NCBI RefSeq assembly: GCF_001956295.1 | Contig: NZ_MRTD01000015.1 | Location: 1-64,000 of the forward strand | Length of the DNA stretch: 64,000 nt | Origin: Paenibacillus sp. FSL A5-0031 | Lineage (GTDB): Bacteria; Bacillota; Bacilli; Paenibacillales; Paenibacillaceae | Reading direction: 5' to 3' | In this document: in pieces, positions 1-7,783 of the stretch | How the letters are laid out: every line of letters begins with the position of its first letter | Numbering within the stretch: the first letter of the stretch is position 1 | The notes under the pieces: model-generated | The model's input: the letters and a program-made list of their open reading frames with translations, nothing else | What the model was told of the DNA's origin: nothing | The model's database searches: none | Position numbers and translations under genes: made by a program

Positions 1-470
1 GTAATAGATCCCGCTCTTTGAACACTTCAGCTCATATTGCTCAACTTTCGGATATGGATTCCGCTCTCTTAACACTTCAACTCATTTTACTCGTCTTTCG
101 GATATAGATCCCGCTCTTTGAACACTTCAGCTCATATTGCTCAACTTTCGGATATAGATTCCGCTCTTTGAACACTTCAACTCATTTTACTCGTCTTTCG
201 GATATAGATCCCGCTCTTTGAACACTTCAGCTCATTTGCTCAACTTTCGGATATAGATTCCGCTCTTTGAACACTTCAACTCATTTTACTCGTCTTTCGG
301 ATATAGATCCCACTCTTTGAACACTTCAACTACTTTGCTTGTTTTACAGACACAATTTCTACTCTTTGAACACTTTGCCTCATTTTGCTCGTCTAACAGA
401 CATAGGTTCCGCTATTTGTGAATATTAGCCCATTTTGAGAGTTTTACGGACATAGGTTCCGCTATTTGCT
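1..470. repeat. 50-bp tandem repeat array, alternating A/B units
   Basis: About nine and a half head-to-tail units of about 50 bp. Each starts near GATATAGAT(C/T)CCGCTCTTTG, continues AACACTTCA, and ends in CTTTCG. Two unit types alternate: A (cagctcatattgctcaactttcg, units 1-50, 101-150, 201-249) and B (caactcattttactcgtctttcg, units 51-100, 151-200, 250-299), so the real period is 100 bp. From about 300 onward the units decay and change to the GACATAGGTTCCGCTATTTG form. No open reading frame is maintained. The array continues beyond the left edge. Similar short repeats carrying ATAGGTTCCGCTATT are, from general knowledge, common between genes in Paenibacillus. Confidence 0.9.
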
Positions 471-523
471 ATAAATCTGTGTAATATCGGGGGTTTTATC
501 GCAAATAACGGATCTCATGTCCG
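447..523. repeat. Imperfect 23-bp inverted repeat (hairpin) where array orientation flips
   Basis: The left arm at 447-469 (cggacataggttccgctatttgc) is matched in inverted orientation by 501-523, with 19 of 23 positions pairing and about 31 nt of loop. It marks the switch from forward to reverse repeat units. There is no T-run, so it is not a standard intrinsic terminator. Confidence 0.75.
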
Positions 524-585
524 TTACATACTCACAAACCCCCTTTAACCGTATTTTAGCGGAACTGATGTCCGTTATCACTGCT
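495..585 (-). repeat. Reverse-oriented repeat units at the end of the array
   Basis: Two units carry the reverse complement of the GGACATNNGTTCCGCTA core: one around 501-526 (ataacggatctcatgtccgtta) and one around 554-577 (ttagcggaactgatgtccgtta). They are followed by unique sequence. From 586 to 637 no further structure is seen. Confidence 0.7.
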
Positions 586-637
586 CAAAACCTCAAAAAC
601 TCGAGACTGCTCCCCACTTGCTACGCTCTGCTAATTC

Positions 638-663
638 AAAAAAGCCACTTCAGAAGAAGTGGC
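638..663 (-). terminator. Intrinsic terminator of the PLP enzyme / importer operon
   Basis: Read on the minus strand: GCCACTTC, loop TTCT, GAAGTGGC, then six T. The 8-bp stem is perfect (arms 656-663 and 644-651). It lies about 140 bp downstream of the last gene of the minus-strand operon. Nothing gene-like is seen between 664 and 803. Confidence 0.85.
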
Positions 664-803
664 CTTGAAGATGTTCGCAAGATATTCGCATAATTTTCAA
701 AGGATGTCCCCGCCAACCTTCGTTCCAATAAAATAATACTGCTGCTCGCTATAGCTAATACGGTGAAATAGCAGATATCACTCCCGCCGAGTCACTATTT
801 GAC

Positions 804-2006
804 CTAGTAAGCTTTTACTAGCTTCCACGCTCTCTCCATATCATCGATTAGCGTATACGGATCTTCCATTCCGATGTACAATCTGGCTACTGAAGGGTTT
901 GTTCCGTCCGGGTTTCTACGCTCAGGCGTTGTATTGACCGTAACGAGACTCTCATAACCGCCCCAGCTGACTGCAATCCGGAAATATTGCAGCGCATCAG
1001 CCCACTGCTTCATGACAGTAACGGGAAGCTTGGATTCGAATGAAAACAAGCTGCTGTATCCGTCCAGTTGTTTTTGTGCCAACTCATGCTGAGGGTGTGA
1101 ACGAAGACCTGGATGGTTTACGCGATTGACCATAGGGTGTTTCTCCAAATACTCCGCGATGATCATGCCGCTCTTCTGATGGCGCTCCATACGAAGCGGA
1201 AGCGTACGTAAACCACGAATCATTAACGACGCTGTATGAGCCGTCATGATTCCTCCTAGCAGCATATACCCTTTGTTCTCAATTTTACTAATTAGCGCAG
1301 CACTTCCAGTTACAACTCCGCCCAGACAATCACTATGTCCTGAAAAAAACTTAGTCATCGAATGCAGCACGAGATCGATGCCCATAGTCAAAGGCCTTTG
1401 GAAGCAAGGGGTTGCCCAGCTGCCATCTATCATTGTAATGATCCCTGTTTTTTTCGCCAGCTCAGCTATTCCTTCAAGATCCTGCAGCTGGAAAAGGCCT
1501 GAAGTAGGGCTTTCCACGTATATAATTTTTGTATTTGGCTGTACTGCATCCTCGAAATCGGAGAGCAAACTGCCATCTACATAAGTGACTTCAACCTGAT
1601 ACCTCTCTGACATTTCGTTTAGAAACTCTCTTGTTGGCCCGTAAGCCTGATCAACACAGATGACATGATCGCCTGAACGAAGCAGCGCATGCAGCGTTCC
1701 TGCAATTGCAGCCATACCCGATGCGAAGCAGCGCGACTGCTCACCGCCCTCCAATTCGGCGATTTTGCTTTCCAAATATTTTACCGTTGGATTGTTGCCT
1801 CGGGAATATACGTTGGCAGCTAATACATCCTGCATCGCATGATCGAAGGTTTCATGATTCTCGAAAGTAAATAAGCTATTTTGATAGATCGGTATGGTTA
1901 CCGCACCGTAATGTTGTTTATCTACCTGATCGTGAGAGACTTTTGTATGCAGTTGATTATCCATTTCTTTTCTCTCCATCATGTCATTTCCCTCTATCCA
2001 TTCCAT
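804..2006 (-). CDS. Cys/Met-metabolism PLP-dependent lyase or transferase (cystathionine gamma-synthase/beta-lyase-like)
   Basis: About 400 residues, the full length for the family. Hallmarks seen: YSRGNNPT (67-74, phosphate-binding Tyr/Arg), SGMAA (96-100), IDGSWATP (D194 for the pyridine nitrogen) and SMTKFFSGHSD with K219 as the Schiff-base lysine. Family members cleave or form C-S bonds in cystathionine, methionine or cysteine conjugates; the exact reaction cannot be read from the sequence. It is the last gene of a GntR-controlled sugar-type ABC importer operon, 7 bp after the permease stop. This suggests it processes the imported compound or its amino-acid part (inference). The start at 2006 has AAAAAGGA 10 nt upstream; the ATG at 1982 with AGAGGG is an alternative. 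Confidence 0.88.
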   Translation of the reverse strand: MEWIEGNDMMERKEMDNQLHTKVSHDQVDKQHYGAVTIPIYQNSLFTFENHETFDHAMQDVLAANVYSRGNNPTVKYLESKIAELEGGEQSRCFASGMAAIAGTLHALLRSGDHVICVDQAYGPTREFLNEMSERYQVEVTYVDGSLLSDFEDAVQPNTKIIYVESPTSGLFQLQDLEGIAELAKKTGIITMIDGSWATPCFQRPLTMGIDLVLHSMTKFFSGHSDCLGGVVTGSAALISKIENKGYMLLGGIMTAHTASLMIRGLRTLPLRMERHQKSGMIIAEYLEKHPMVNRVNHPGLRSHPQHELAQKQLDGYSSLFSFESKLPVTVMKQWADALQYFRIAVSWGGYESLVTVNTTPERRNPDGTNPSVARLYIGMEDPYTLIDDMERAWKLVKAY

Positions 2007-2013
2007 GAATTTA

Positions 2014-2841
2014 TTATCCTTTTTCTGCTCCCTGTGTTAATCCCTCTACGATGAAACGCTGGGCAAAAGCGAACAATACGACGGTAGGAATGACTGATAG
2101 TACCGTTCCAGCCGACATTGCACCCCAATCGACATCAAATTTCATAACGAAGGAGTTCATAGCTACCGGCAACGTCTTCAATGCCTCGTCATCGATAAAC
2201 ATGACAGCCATAAACAGCTCATTCCAGTTTTGTACAAATGCAAAGATGAAGGTTGAAGCAATGCCCGGCAACATGACCGGAATGATTACTCTTAACAACG
2301 CCGTCAGACGCGAACAACCATCAATCATGGCTGCCTCCTCTAAGCTGCTCGGAACGCGTTGGAAAAAGCCTCGAAGCATAATTGTTGAGAATGGAATGAG
2401 CATGACCGTGTAGCAGATAATTAATGACATCCTTGAATTAATCAAATCCAAGTCCGCCATCAATAAGTACAATGGAGCTAGTGCAATAAATCCCGGAAGC
2501 ATTTGCGTAACGAAAAACGCCATCATAATCTGTTTATGCCCTCTAAACTGAAAGCGGGCCATGACATATGCGCTTAGAGTCGCTATAAAAATAACGATAG
2601 CAGCAGCAAGGACGGCCACTAATAAGCTGTTGAAAATGTAAATATGGAATTTCGATATTTTAAAAATCTGGATGTAGTTATCCAGCGTGAATTGCTTTGG
2701 CCAATATTGAAGCGGGAAAGAGAATATATCCTTTTGAGGCTTAAGTGAAGTAATGACGATCCAGTATAAAGGAAATACCATGATTACAAAATGCAACGCT
2801 AGATACAGCACCTTCAGACCTGTCAGTATGCGTGGCTTCAT
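2014..2841 (-). CDS. CUT1 ABC importer permease, MalG/UgpE type
   Basis: Inner-membrane permease with six predicted hydrophobic segments. The EAA loop EEAAMIDGCSRLTALLRVIIP near residue 190, which docks the ATPase, places it in the MalG-like half of a carbohydrate-uptake importer. Two starts are possible: GTG at 2853, which overlaps the previous gene by 11 bp, or ATG at 2841. The ATG is preferred because the AAAGGTGG ribosome binding site is too close to the GTG and the N-terminus MKPRILTGLK is typical. It pairs with the upstream permease. The operon has no ATPase gene, so a shared MsmX-like ATPase is presumed. Confidence 0.92.
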   Translation of the reverse strand: MKPRILTGLKVLYLALHFVIMVFPLYWIVITSLKPQKDIFSFPLQYWPKQFTLDNYIQIFKISKFHIYIFNSLLVAVLAAAIVIFIATLSAYVMARFQFRGHKQIMMAFFVTQMLPGFIALAPLYLLMADLDLINSRMSLIICYTVMLIPFSTIMLRGFFQRVPSSLEEAAMIDGCSRLTALLRVIIPVMLPGIASTFIFAFVQNWNELFMAVMFIDDEALKTLPVAMNSFVMKFDVDWGAMSAGTVLSVIPTVVLFAFAQRFIVEGLTQGAEKG

Positions 2842-2842
2842 C

Positions 2843-3775
2843 TTAAAAATCACCCACCTTTTCCGACTTGGTCACAAACAAATAGAAAATCGTGTACAAG
2901 ATTAGAATGCCGATCATCGTAACACCAATTGCCGATGCCATCCCGTAGTCCCCGCCGTAAATAATTTTATCCAGCATTAATGAGGATAAAATATGAGTTG
3001 TTCCCGCAGGACCGCCGTTAGTCAAACCGTAAATAATCGTTGGGTCATTGAATATCCATATCGCTCTGAGCAACGTCGTTGCGATAATCGTAGGAAGAAT
3101 AAAAGGAAAGGTGACATTAACAAACTTGCGAATGCTCCCCGCTCCATCCATATCCGCTGCCTCATACAAATCAGCTGGCACCGATTGAAGTGCCGCAAGC
3201 AGCATGATTGCAAAAAACGCGATCCCGTACCATACATTAGCGATAATGACCGATGACATCGCCCAATCTGGATCAGAGAGAAAACCGATTCTAGTATCAA
3301 TAAGACCGAGGCGCATTAAAAGATCATTAATAACGCCCATTTGGGAGTTGAACATCCATTTCCAAATCAAGCCGATTAAGAAACCAGATAAAGCCCAAGA
3401 GTAAAAGATAAATCCTTGATATACCCCTCTGCCTTTAAACGGTTTACGCAAAATCAGTGCAAGTGAGAGGCCAATCAAAAATTGAAACGTTAAGGAGAAA
3501 AACACCCAGTATGCGCTATTCGTCATTGCTTTCAGAAACTTAGCATCTTGGAATGCGGTTACAAAGTTCTGGAATCCGATGAATCGAACGTTCGTCAGAT
3601 CGAACAGAACGTAGTTCTGAAACGCCATGACTACCCCTTGCAGGAATGGATAAAACGTAAATATGAGCAGCAACACCAAAGCTGGTAGCAAGCTGAGCAA
3701 AATATACGTTCGCTGCTTTCTCAATGCAATCACCGCCCTTGACTTAGAAAATGCGATGGGCGGCTGCTGAGCCAC
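2843..3775 (-). CDS. CUT1 ABC importer permease, MalF/UgpA type
   Basis: Integral membrane permease of 310 residues with six hydrophobic segments and the EAA loop YEAADMDGAGSIRKFVNVTFP at about 220-240, the signature of the first permease of sugar importers. It sits between the binding protein and the second permease. The annotated start is GTG at 3775; an in-frame TTG about 50 nt further in, with AAGGGCGG upstream, is an alternative, so the N-terminus is uncertain. No unusual features. Confidence 0.92.
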   Translation of the reverse strand: MAQQPPIAFSKSRAVIALRKQRTYILLSLLPALVLLLIFTFYPFLQGVVMAFQNYVLFDLTNVRFIGFQNFVTAFQDAKFLKAMTNSAYWVFFSLTFQFLIGLSLALILRKPFKGRGVYQGFIFYSWALSGFLIGLIWKWMFNSQMGVINDLLMRLGLIDTRIGFLSDPDWAMSSVIIANVWYGIAFFAIMLLAALQSVPADLYEAADMDGAGSIRKFVNVTFPFILPTIIATTLLRAIWIFNDPTIIYGLTNGGPAGTTHILSSLMLDKIIYGGDYGMASAIGVTMIGILILYTIFYLFVTKSEKVGDF

Positions 3776-3793
3776 CCATCACTATTTTTCAGA

Positions 3794-5122
3794 TTATTTG
3801 TTCATGTCCGCTTTCGCTTTCGCCCAATATTCATTCCACTTCGTTAACGTATCCTCAACTGAAGTTTGACCTAGCAGCATCGCCTGACCACTTTCCATAG
3901 CGACGGTACCCCATTGTCCATTAGCAGGATATTCGAACGGCGGTTTGAAATTGATGAACGTATCCGGTTTGTTCGTCATATCAAGCAAAGTTTTGTAAGG
4001 TCCTTTTTGGAAAAACTCATCCTCTGTAGCAGAAGAGTGGATCGGTACAGTACCATGGCTTTTGGATAGCTGTGTATTCTCCTCAGGCGAGGAAAGGAAC
4101 GTAATTAATTTCCAAGCAGCTTCTTTGTTTGTCGAGTGGGAAGTGATACCCCAGCCTGCTCCACCTGCAGAAATCATCGCTTTGCCTGATGGGCCAGTAG
4201 GCATTGGAGCTGTTGCCCAAGTGCCTTCTTGCATGTTCTCGCTCAATACTTGAATAACGTCCGGATCTTGCAAAAGGAATGCTGTTACACCAGAAGTAAA
4301 TGCCTGTACCTGCTCTTGGAAGCCCCAGTTAATGGAATCCGGAGGTGATCCTTCTTTGTACAGCTTCACATATAGATCTAATGCCGTTTTGGCTTCTGGA
4401 GAAGAGTAGATTGTTCCGCCATCTTTCAGGAACATCGCATCATCAACATTGATCTTGTCTGCGTCGTACGCTTGAATCAATGTATCTGGAACACCGTTGG
4501 CACCAGGACCGCCACGGAATGAGAAGCCATAACGGTTCTTCGCAGCGTCCGTCAGCTTAACCGATGCATTAACTAACTCTTCGTAGGTAACCGGAGCATT
4601 GATTCCCGCTTCCTTCAACCAATCTGCACGATAAAACAATTGGCGCTGATACAATCCGTTTGGTATGAAGTAGAGCTTATCCTTGACGGAAGCAACGGAT
4701 TTAGCAACAGCCGTTACAGTGCCAAAGTCGCTCCATGAGCCTGTATAATCGTTCAATGGCTCTACGTAGTTGTTATTTACGAATTCCGCAACGTTAAGAT
4801 CGCGTACTTCCAAAACGTCTAGCGGTTGTTTGGCGGCCAACATCGTTCTGATTTTGTTATCAGCCTGATCAAACGGTGGAGAAATCAATTCAACCTTGAT
4901 GTTCGTGTTCTGTGCCATGAATTTGTCGATGCTTGCTTTAATCAATGCTGTACGACTCGGGCTGGTCAAGCTTTCAATCATGCGAAGCGTAATTACTTTC
5001 TCTTTACTTCCGCTGTCAGGCTTTTTCCCATCATTTGAAGAACTGCAAGCTGTAGTGAGAGTAAAAACCATTACAGCCGTCAAAGCGGATAACATCCATG
5101 TTTTCATTGGTTTACCAAACAT
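3794..5122 (-). CDS. Extracellular solute-binding lipoprotein (sugar ABC importer)
   Basis: 442 residues. The N-terminus is a lipoprotein signal with lipobox LTTAC (Cys26), then a Ser/Lys-rich linker, then a family-1 type binding-protein fold (for example GGAGWGITSHSTNKEAAWKLITFLSSPEEN near 320-350). It would be tethered to the outer face of the membrane and deliver ligand to the two permeases downstream. The start is ATG at 5122 with AGGGGG 6 nt upstream. It is the first structural gene after gntR and has its own promoter (5176-5204). Substrate unknown; the cre-like site suggests a carbon source. Confidence 0.93.
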   Translation of the reverse strand: MFGKPMKTWMLSALTAVMVFTLTTACSSSNDGKKPDSGSKEKVITLRMIESLTSPSRTALIKASIDKFMAQNTNIKVELISPPFDQADNKIRTMLAAKQPLDVLEVRDLNVAEFVNNNYVEPLNDYTGSWSDFGTVTAVAKSVASVKDKLYFIPNGLYQRQLFYRADWLKEAGINAPVTYEELVNASVKLTDAAKNRYGFSFRGGPGANGVPDTLIQAYDADKINVDDAMFLKDGGTIYSSPEAKTALDLYVKLYKEGSPPDSINWGFQEQVQAFTSGVTAFLLQDPDVIQVLSENMQEGTWATAPMPTGPSGKAMISAGGAGWGITSHSTNKEAAWKLITFLSSPEENTQLSKSHGTVPIHSSATEDEFFQKGPYKTLLDMTNKPDTFINFKPPFEYPANGQWGTVAMESGQAMLLGQTSVEDTLTKWNEYWAKAKADMNK

Positions 5123-5157
5123 ATGAATCCCCCTAGAGACATAGTGTCATACTATCT

Positions 5158-5172
5158 ACCTGTATGATAGGT
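5158..5172. promoter_or_regulatory. Probable GntR operator O1
   Basis: On the minus strand this 15-mer reads ACCTATCATACAGGT, an interrupted palindrome (ACCTnT...AnAGGT). It starts 3 bp downstream of the -10 box of the importer promoter, so it covers the transcription start. A close match occurs at the same place in the gntR promoter. Confidence 0.75.
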
Positions 5173-5175
5173 TAA

Positions 5176-5204
5176 ATATAATGTAAGCACTTTCAACTTG
5201 TCAA
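5176..5204 (-). promoter_or_regulatory. SigA-type promoter of the importer operon
   Basis: Minus strand: perfect -35 TTGACA (5199-5204), 17-bp spacer, -10 TTATAT (5176-5181). The transcript would start around 5168-5170, inside O1. Confidence 0.8.
5182..5195. promoter_or_regulatory. cre-like site (CcpA) inside the promoter spacer
   Basis: TGTAAGCACTTTCA matches the Bacillus cre consensus TGWAANCGNTNWCA at every fixed position but one (A instead of G in the central CG). It lies exactly between the -35 and -10 boxes, where CcpA binding would block RNA polymerase. Confidence 0.55.
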
Positions 5205-5217
5205 TAACTAATTTTAA

Positions 5218-5898
5218 TTAATAATGGCGTATCGTTTCCTCGATAATATCCATCATTTTATTAAATTCGGCTAATGCATGCTGTACATCATGTTTGGCAA
5301 TACCATCAAACAACGTACGATGGAACGGATACGTGTTATCAAATAATTCCTTAACGCCGAACGGGCCAGCAAAGAAACGTTTAATTAATTCAGAGATAGA
5401 TTCATAGACGCTGTGAAGCAGCGGATTAGCGGCAGCATCATAAATATGCTGGTGAAACTTATAGTCAATTGCCGATGTATCCAGACCTCTGTTTTTGCAC
5501 ACATCATACTCTTCTAAACACAGTCTCATCTTCTCGATTTTTTCGTTGCTAATCCGTATAGCAGCAAGCTCTACAGCCTTTCCTTCCAAAGCTCTGCGCA
5601 CGTCAAGAATATGAAGAAGAAACTTCTTCTCATTCTCAATTTTCACCTTTCCGCTATAGCGATAGGACTCAGAATCATTAACAAATATACCTTTTCCATT
5701 CACCACTTTAACAATATCGATAGCTTCAAGATACCTCAGTGCTTCGCGCAAAGAGGAACGTCCTACACCTAATAATTTTGTCAGTTCTTCAGCTGATGGA
5801 AGCTTGTCTCCCTCCTGCAAGCCTTTAACCTCGATGTATTTTTGAATCTCTTCTGAGACCAACTCATGAACATTTTGCTTCTTAACCTTCTGAATCAT
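5218..5898 (-). CDS. GntR/FadR-family transcriptional regulator
   Basis: About 226 residues. It has an N-terminal winged helix-turn-helix (LPSAEELTKLLGVGRSSLREAL, about 33-54) and a C-terminal FCD ligand domain with His residues in the usual places (YKFHQHIYDAA, YPFHRTLFDG). FCD regulators bind small organic acids or sugar acids and usually repress the neighbouring genes. The gene precedes the importer genes in the same direction. The matching 15-bp palindromes at its own and the importer promoter argue for autoregulation and control of the operon. ATG at 5898 is preferred over 5907, which abuts the AAAAAGG ribosome binding site. Confidence 0.9.
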   Translation of the reverse strand: MIQKVKKQNVHELVSEEIQKYIEVKGLQEGDKLPSAEELTKLLGVGRSSLREALRYLEAIDIVKVVNGKGIFVNDSESYRYSGKVKIENEKKFLLHILDVRRALEGKAVELAAIRISNEKIEKMRLCLEEYDVCKNRGLDTSAIDYKFHQHIYDAAANPLLHSVYESISELIKRFFAGPFGVKELFDNTYPFHRTLFDGIAKHDVQHALAEFNKMMDIIEETIRHY

Positions 5899-5914
5899 TT
5901 CTATCATCCTTTTT

Positions 5915-5929
5915 ACCTTTCAGATAGGT
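5915..5929. promoter_or_regulatory. Probable GntR operator O2
   Basis: The minus strand reads ACCTATCTGAAAGGT, a near-perfect 15-bp palindrome (six of seven pairs). It shares ACCTATC, a central A and AGGT with O1, and lies 2 bp downstream of the gntR -10 box. Confidence 0.78.
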
Positions 5930-5931
5930 GA

Positions 5932-5960
5932 ATCTTATTCGATTATATGTATTTTGTCAA
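5932..5960 (-). promoter_or_regulatory. Promoter of gntR
   Basis: Minus strand: -35 TTGACA (5955-5960), 17-bp spacer, -10 TAAGAT (5932-5937). The geometry relative to O2 is the same as at the importer promoter. Between 5961 and 6173 the sequence is AT-rich and non-coding; no further element is certain. Confidence 0.65.
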
Positions 5961-6173
5961 TAAAGCGCTCTCTTTTTTGCAAGCATTGCTTACAAGCCGA
6001 TAGAGTCTGAGTTTACCATTTTCACAATTAATATTTTGCTAGATGAGAGATGAGAACGCTCCTTCGAACATAAAATAAGAAAAACTTGCTTATTTACTTT
6101 CTATTTTTTAATTTCGGTATTTCCTATTTAATGATAGTAGAATCTTACCTCCATAAGGGAAAGAGGTGCTGCC

Positions 6174-6968
6174 ATGCTTGAGCAGATTATTCTAGTTAGC
6201 AGCTTTACATTTATTATTCATTTTGCAGAAACGATTACATACTCTCTTCGATTAGCTGGCGTACGTATGGGAAAAATAGCAGTCGCTATATCGTTAACCG
6301 GCATTATCCTGCTCGTATCGCGAACAGCCAACATGGTGCAAGCACCGCTTATGGGAAAGCTCATCGATTCTGCCAAAACTTCCATGGAGTATTCACTGAT
6401 TGAGCAATTTCGAATCATAATTTTAAGCGCATCTCTAGGAACAATTGCTGCGATGCTAGCATTTCCAACCGCGGTGATGCTGGCTAGACGAGTCATTGCC
6501 CATTTGGAGGTAGCAGGCTCTATCCCAGGCTTGCTGAGAACAACGGTATCCATTGAGAAACTTAAAAACTCGCGTTCACACATCCGTCTGCCAAAGCTGG
6601 GAATGCTGGCGCGATTAAGAATTGGCGGAATTCCGAAACGATTGTTTTTACTCAACATTATCGTAACCGCGGTCTATACGATTGGCGTGCTGGCCGCTTT
6701 ACTCGCTTCTTCTATGACGACCGAGCATGCGATTTCCGCTTCTCAATCATCAGGGCTAATTAATGGGGTAGCAACGATTTTGCTAGCACTTCTTATTGAT
6801 CCTGAAATCGGCTTATTGACGGATAAAGTGCTAAAGGGAGAGAAAAAAAGCGCTGCGTTAACTAAAGTATTCGGTCTGCTTATGTTGTCCCGTGTGATGG
6901 GCACCGTGCTGGCACAATTACTGCTCGTACCGGCAGCAACTTTGATTTTGTGGGTCGTATCTAGATAA
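6174..6968 (+). CDS. amj: Lipid II flippase, Amj family
   Basis: 264-residue polytopic membrane protein with about six hydrophobic segments. It starts MLEQIILVSSFTFIIHFAETITYSLRLAGVR, the conserved opening of the Amj/YdaH family, and is the family's usual length (B. subtilis YdaH about 270). Amj is the alternate flippase that moves undecaprenyl-linked peptidoglycan precursor across the membrane when MurJ is absent. The start ATG at 6174 has AAAGAGGTG upstream. The next gene, 33 bp downstream, is an undecaprenyl diphosphate synthase paralogue, so the pair concerns the same lipid carrier. In B. subtilis the gene answers to cell-envelope stress; no SigM-type box was recognised here. Confidence 0.85.
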   Translation: MLEQIILVSSFTFIIHFAETITYSLRLAGVRMGKIAVAISLTGIILLVSRTANMVQAPLMGKLIDSAKTSMEYSLIEQFRIIILSASLGTIAAMLAFPTAVMLARRVIAHLEVAGSIPGLLRTTVSIEKLKNSRSHIRLPKLGMLARLRIGGIPKRLFLLNIIVTAVYTIGVLAALLASSMTTEHAISASQSSGLINGVATILLALLIDPEIGLLTDKVLKGEKKSAALTKVFGLLMLSRVMGTVLAQLLLVPAATLILWVVSR

Positions 6969-7001
6969 AAAAGAATGTTAACTTGCTTGAGGAGGAAAGT
7001 C

Positions 7002-7718
7002 ATGCTGTGGTCACATTTATTTTTCAAGCAGGATCGTTACAAGTATTTTCCAAAACACATCGCGATCATTATGGACGGCAACGGGAGATGGGCAACTCGC
7101 AAAGGGCTGCCGCGAAACGTTGGCCACTTTTACGGGATGAAAACGATGCAGAAAATCATAAAAAGATCGATTTCGCTAAAGCTTAGCTGCTTGACCTTAT
7201 ATGCATTTTCAACGGAGAACTGGAGACGGCCCAAAGCCGAGGTTGATTATTTATTGGAGCTGCCTATCAAATATTTTCAGAATCAAACGATCGACGAACT
7301 AAACAAAAAAAATGTAAAAGTAACTTATATCGGCGATATTAGCTCGTTTCCTGCTCATACGGTGGATGTCATTCAGCGAACCTGTGAAATAACGAAAAAC
7401 AACACTGGCATGCTTCTAAATATGGCTCTTAATTACGGGGGGAGAACTGAAATTCTGCAAGCTGCAAAAAAGCTCATCGCAAGCGGAGCAGACCCGCTCA
7501 CTTTCGATGAACAATTTGAGAAAACGATCGCTACCTCCGATTATCCGCCAGTTGATTTAATCATTCGGACAAGCGGTGAAAAGAGGCTGAGCAACTTCCT
7601 ACTATGGCAGGCAGCGTATGCTGAATTGTGGTTTACAGATAAAAGCTGGCCGGATTTTAACTATGCCCTATTGAACGATGCGATACAAAATTATTCAAAA
7701 AGAAAAGAACGGGAATAA
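7002..7718 (+). CDS. Isoprenyl transferase (undecaprenyl diphosphate synthase family)
   Basis: 238 residues from the ATG at 7002, chosen because GAGGAGG lies 6 nt upstream; the ATG at 6975 lacks a binding site. Family motifs: MDGNGRW (24-30, catalytic D25), STENWRRP, and RTSGEKRLSNFLLWQAAYAEL near the C-terminus (normally RTSGE.RLSNFLLWQ). It condenses isopentenyl units on farnesyl diphosphate to make the C55 carrier for cell-wall synthesis. It sits directly after amj and not in a frr-cdsA-dxr context, so it is probably a second copy beside a housekeeping uppS (inference). Confidence 0.9.
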   Translation: MLWSHLFFKQDRYKYFPKHIAIIMDGNGRWATRKGLPRNVGHFYGMKTMQKIIKRSISLKLSCLTLYAFSTENWRRPKAEVDYLLELPIKYFQNQTIDELNKKNVKVTYIGDISSFPAHTVDVIQRTCEITKNNTGMLLNMALNYGGRTEILQAAKKLIASGADPLTFDEQFEKTIATSDYPPVDLIIRTSGEKRLSNFLLWQAAYAELWFTDKSWPDFNYALLNDAIQNYSKRKERE

Positions 7719-7727
7719 TGAACCTGC

Positions 7728-7769
7728 AAAGACCAACCCTTCACCTATACGAGGAGAATGGTCTTTTTT
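7728..7769 (+). terminator. Intrinsic terminator after amj-uppS
   Basis: AAAGACCA (7728-7735) pairs with TGGTCTTT (7759-7766) across a 23-nt loop, followed by T residues. It lies 10 bp after the isoprenyl transferase stop. The stem itself also presents an A-rich side to the converging minus-strand gene. Confidence 0.7.
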
Positions 7770-7783
7770 GCTTGAAAATCATG

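Noticed and set aside
1..470. Possible CRISPR array
   Set aside because: The repeats follow each other directly with no unique spacers, units are about 50 bp and drift in sequence; no cas gene is in the window.
5960..5973. Second cre-like site near the gntR promoter
   Set aside because: ATAAAGCGCTCTCT keeps the core AAGCGCT but misses both ends of the consensus, three mismatches, so too weak to call.
6975..7001. ATG at 6975 as start of the isoprenyl transferase
   Set aside because: The strong GAGGAGG site lies after this ATG and 6 nt before the ATG at 7002, which also gives the usual family N-terminus.
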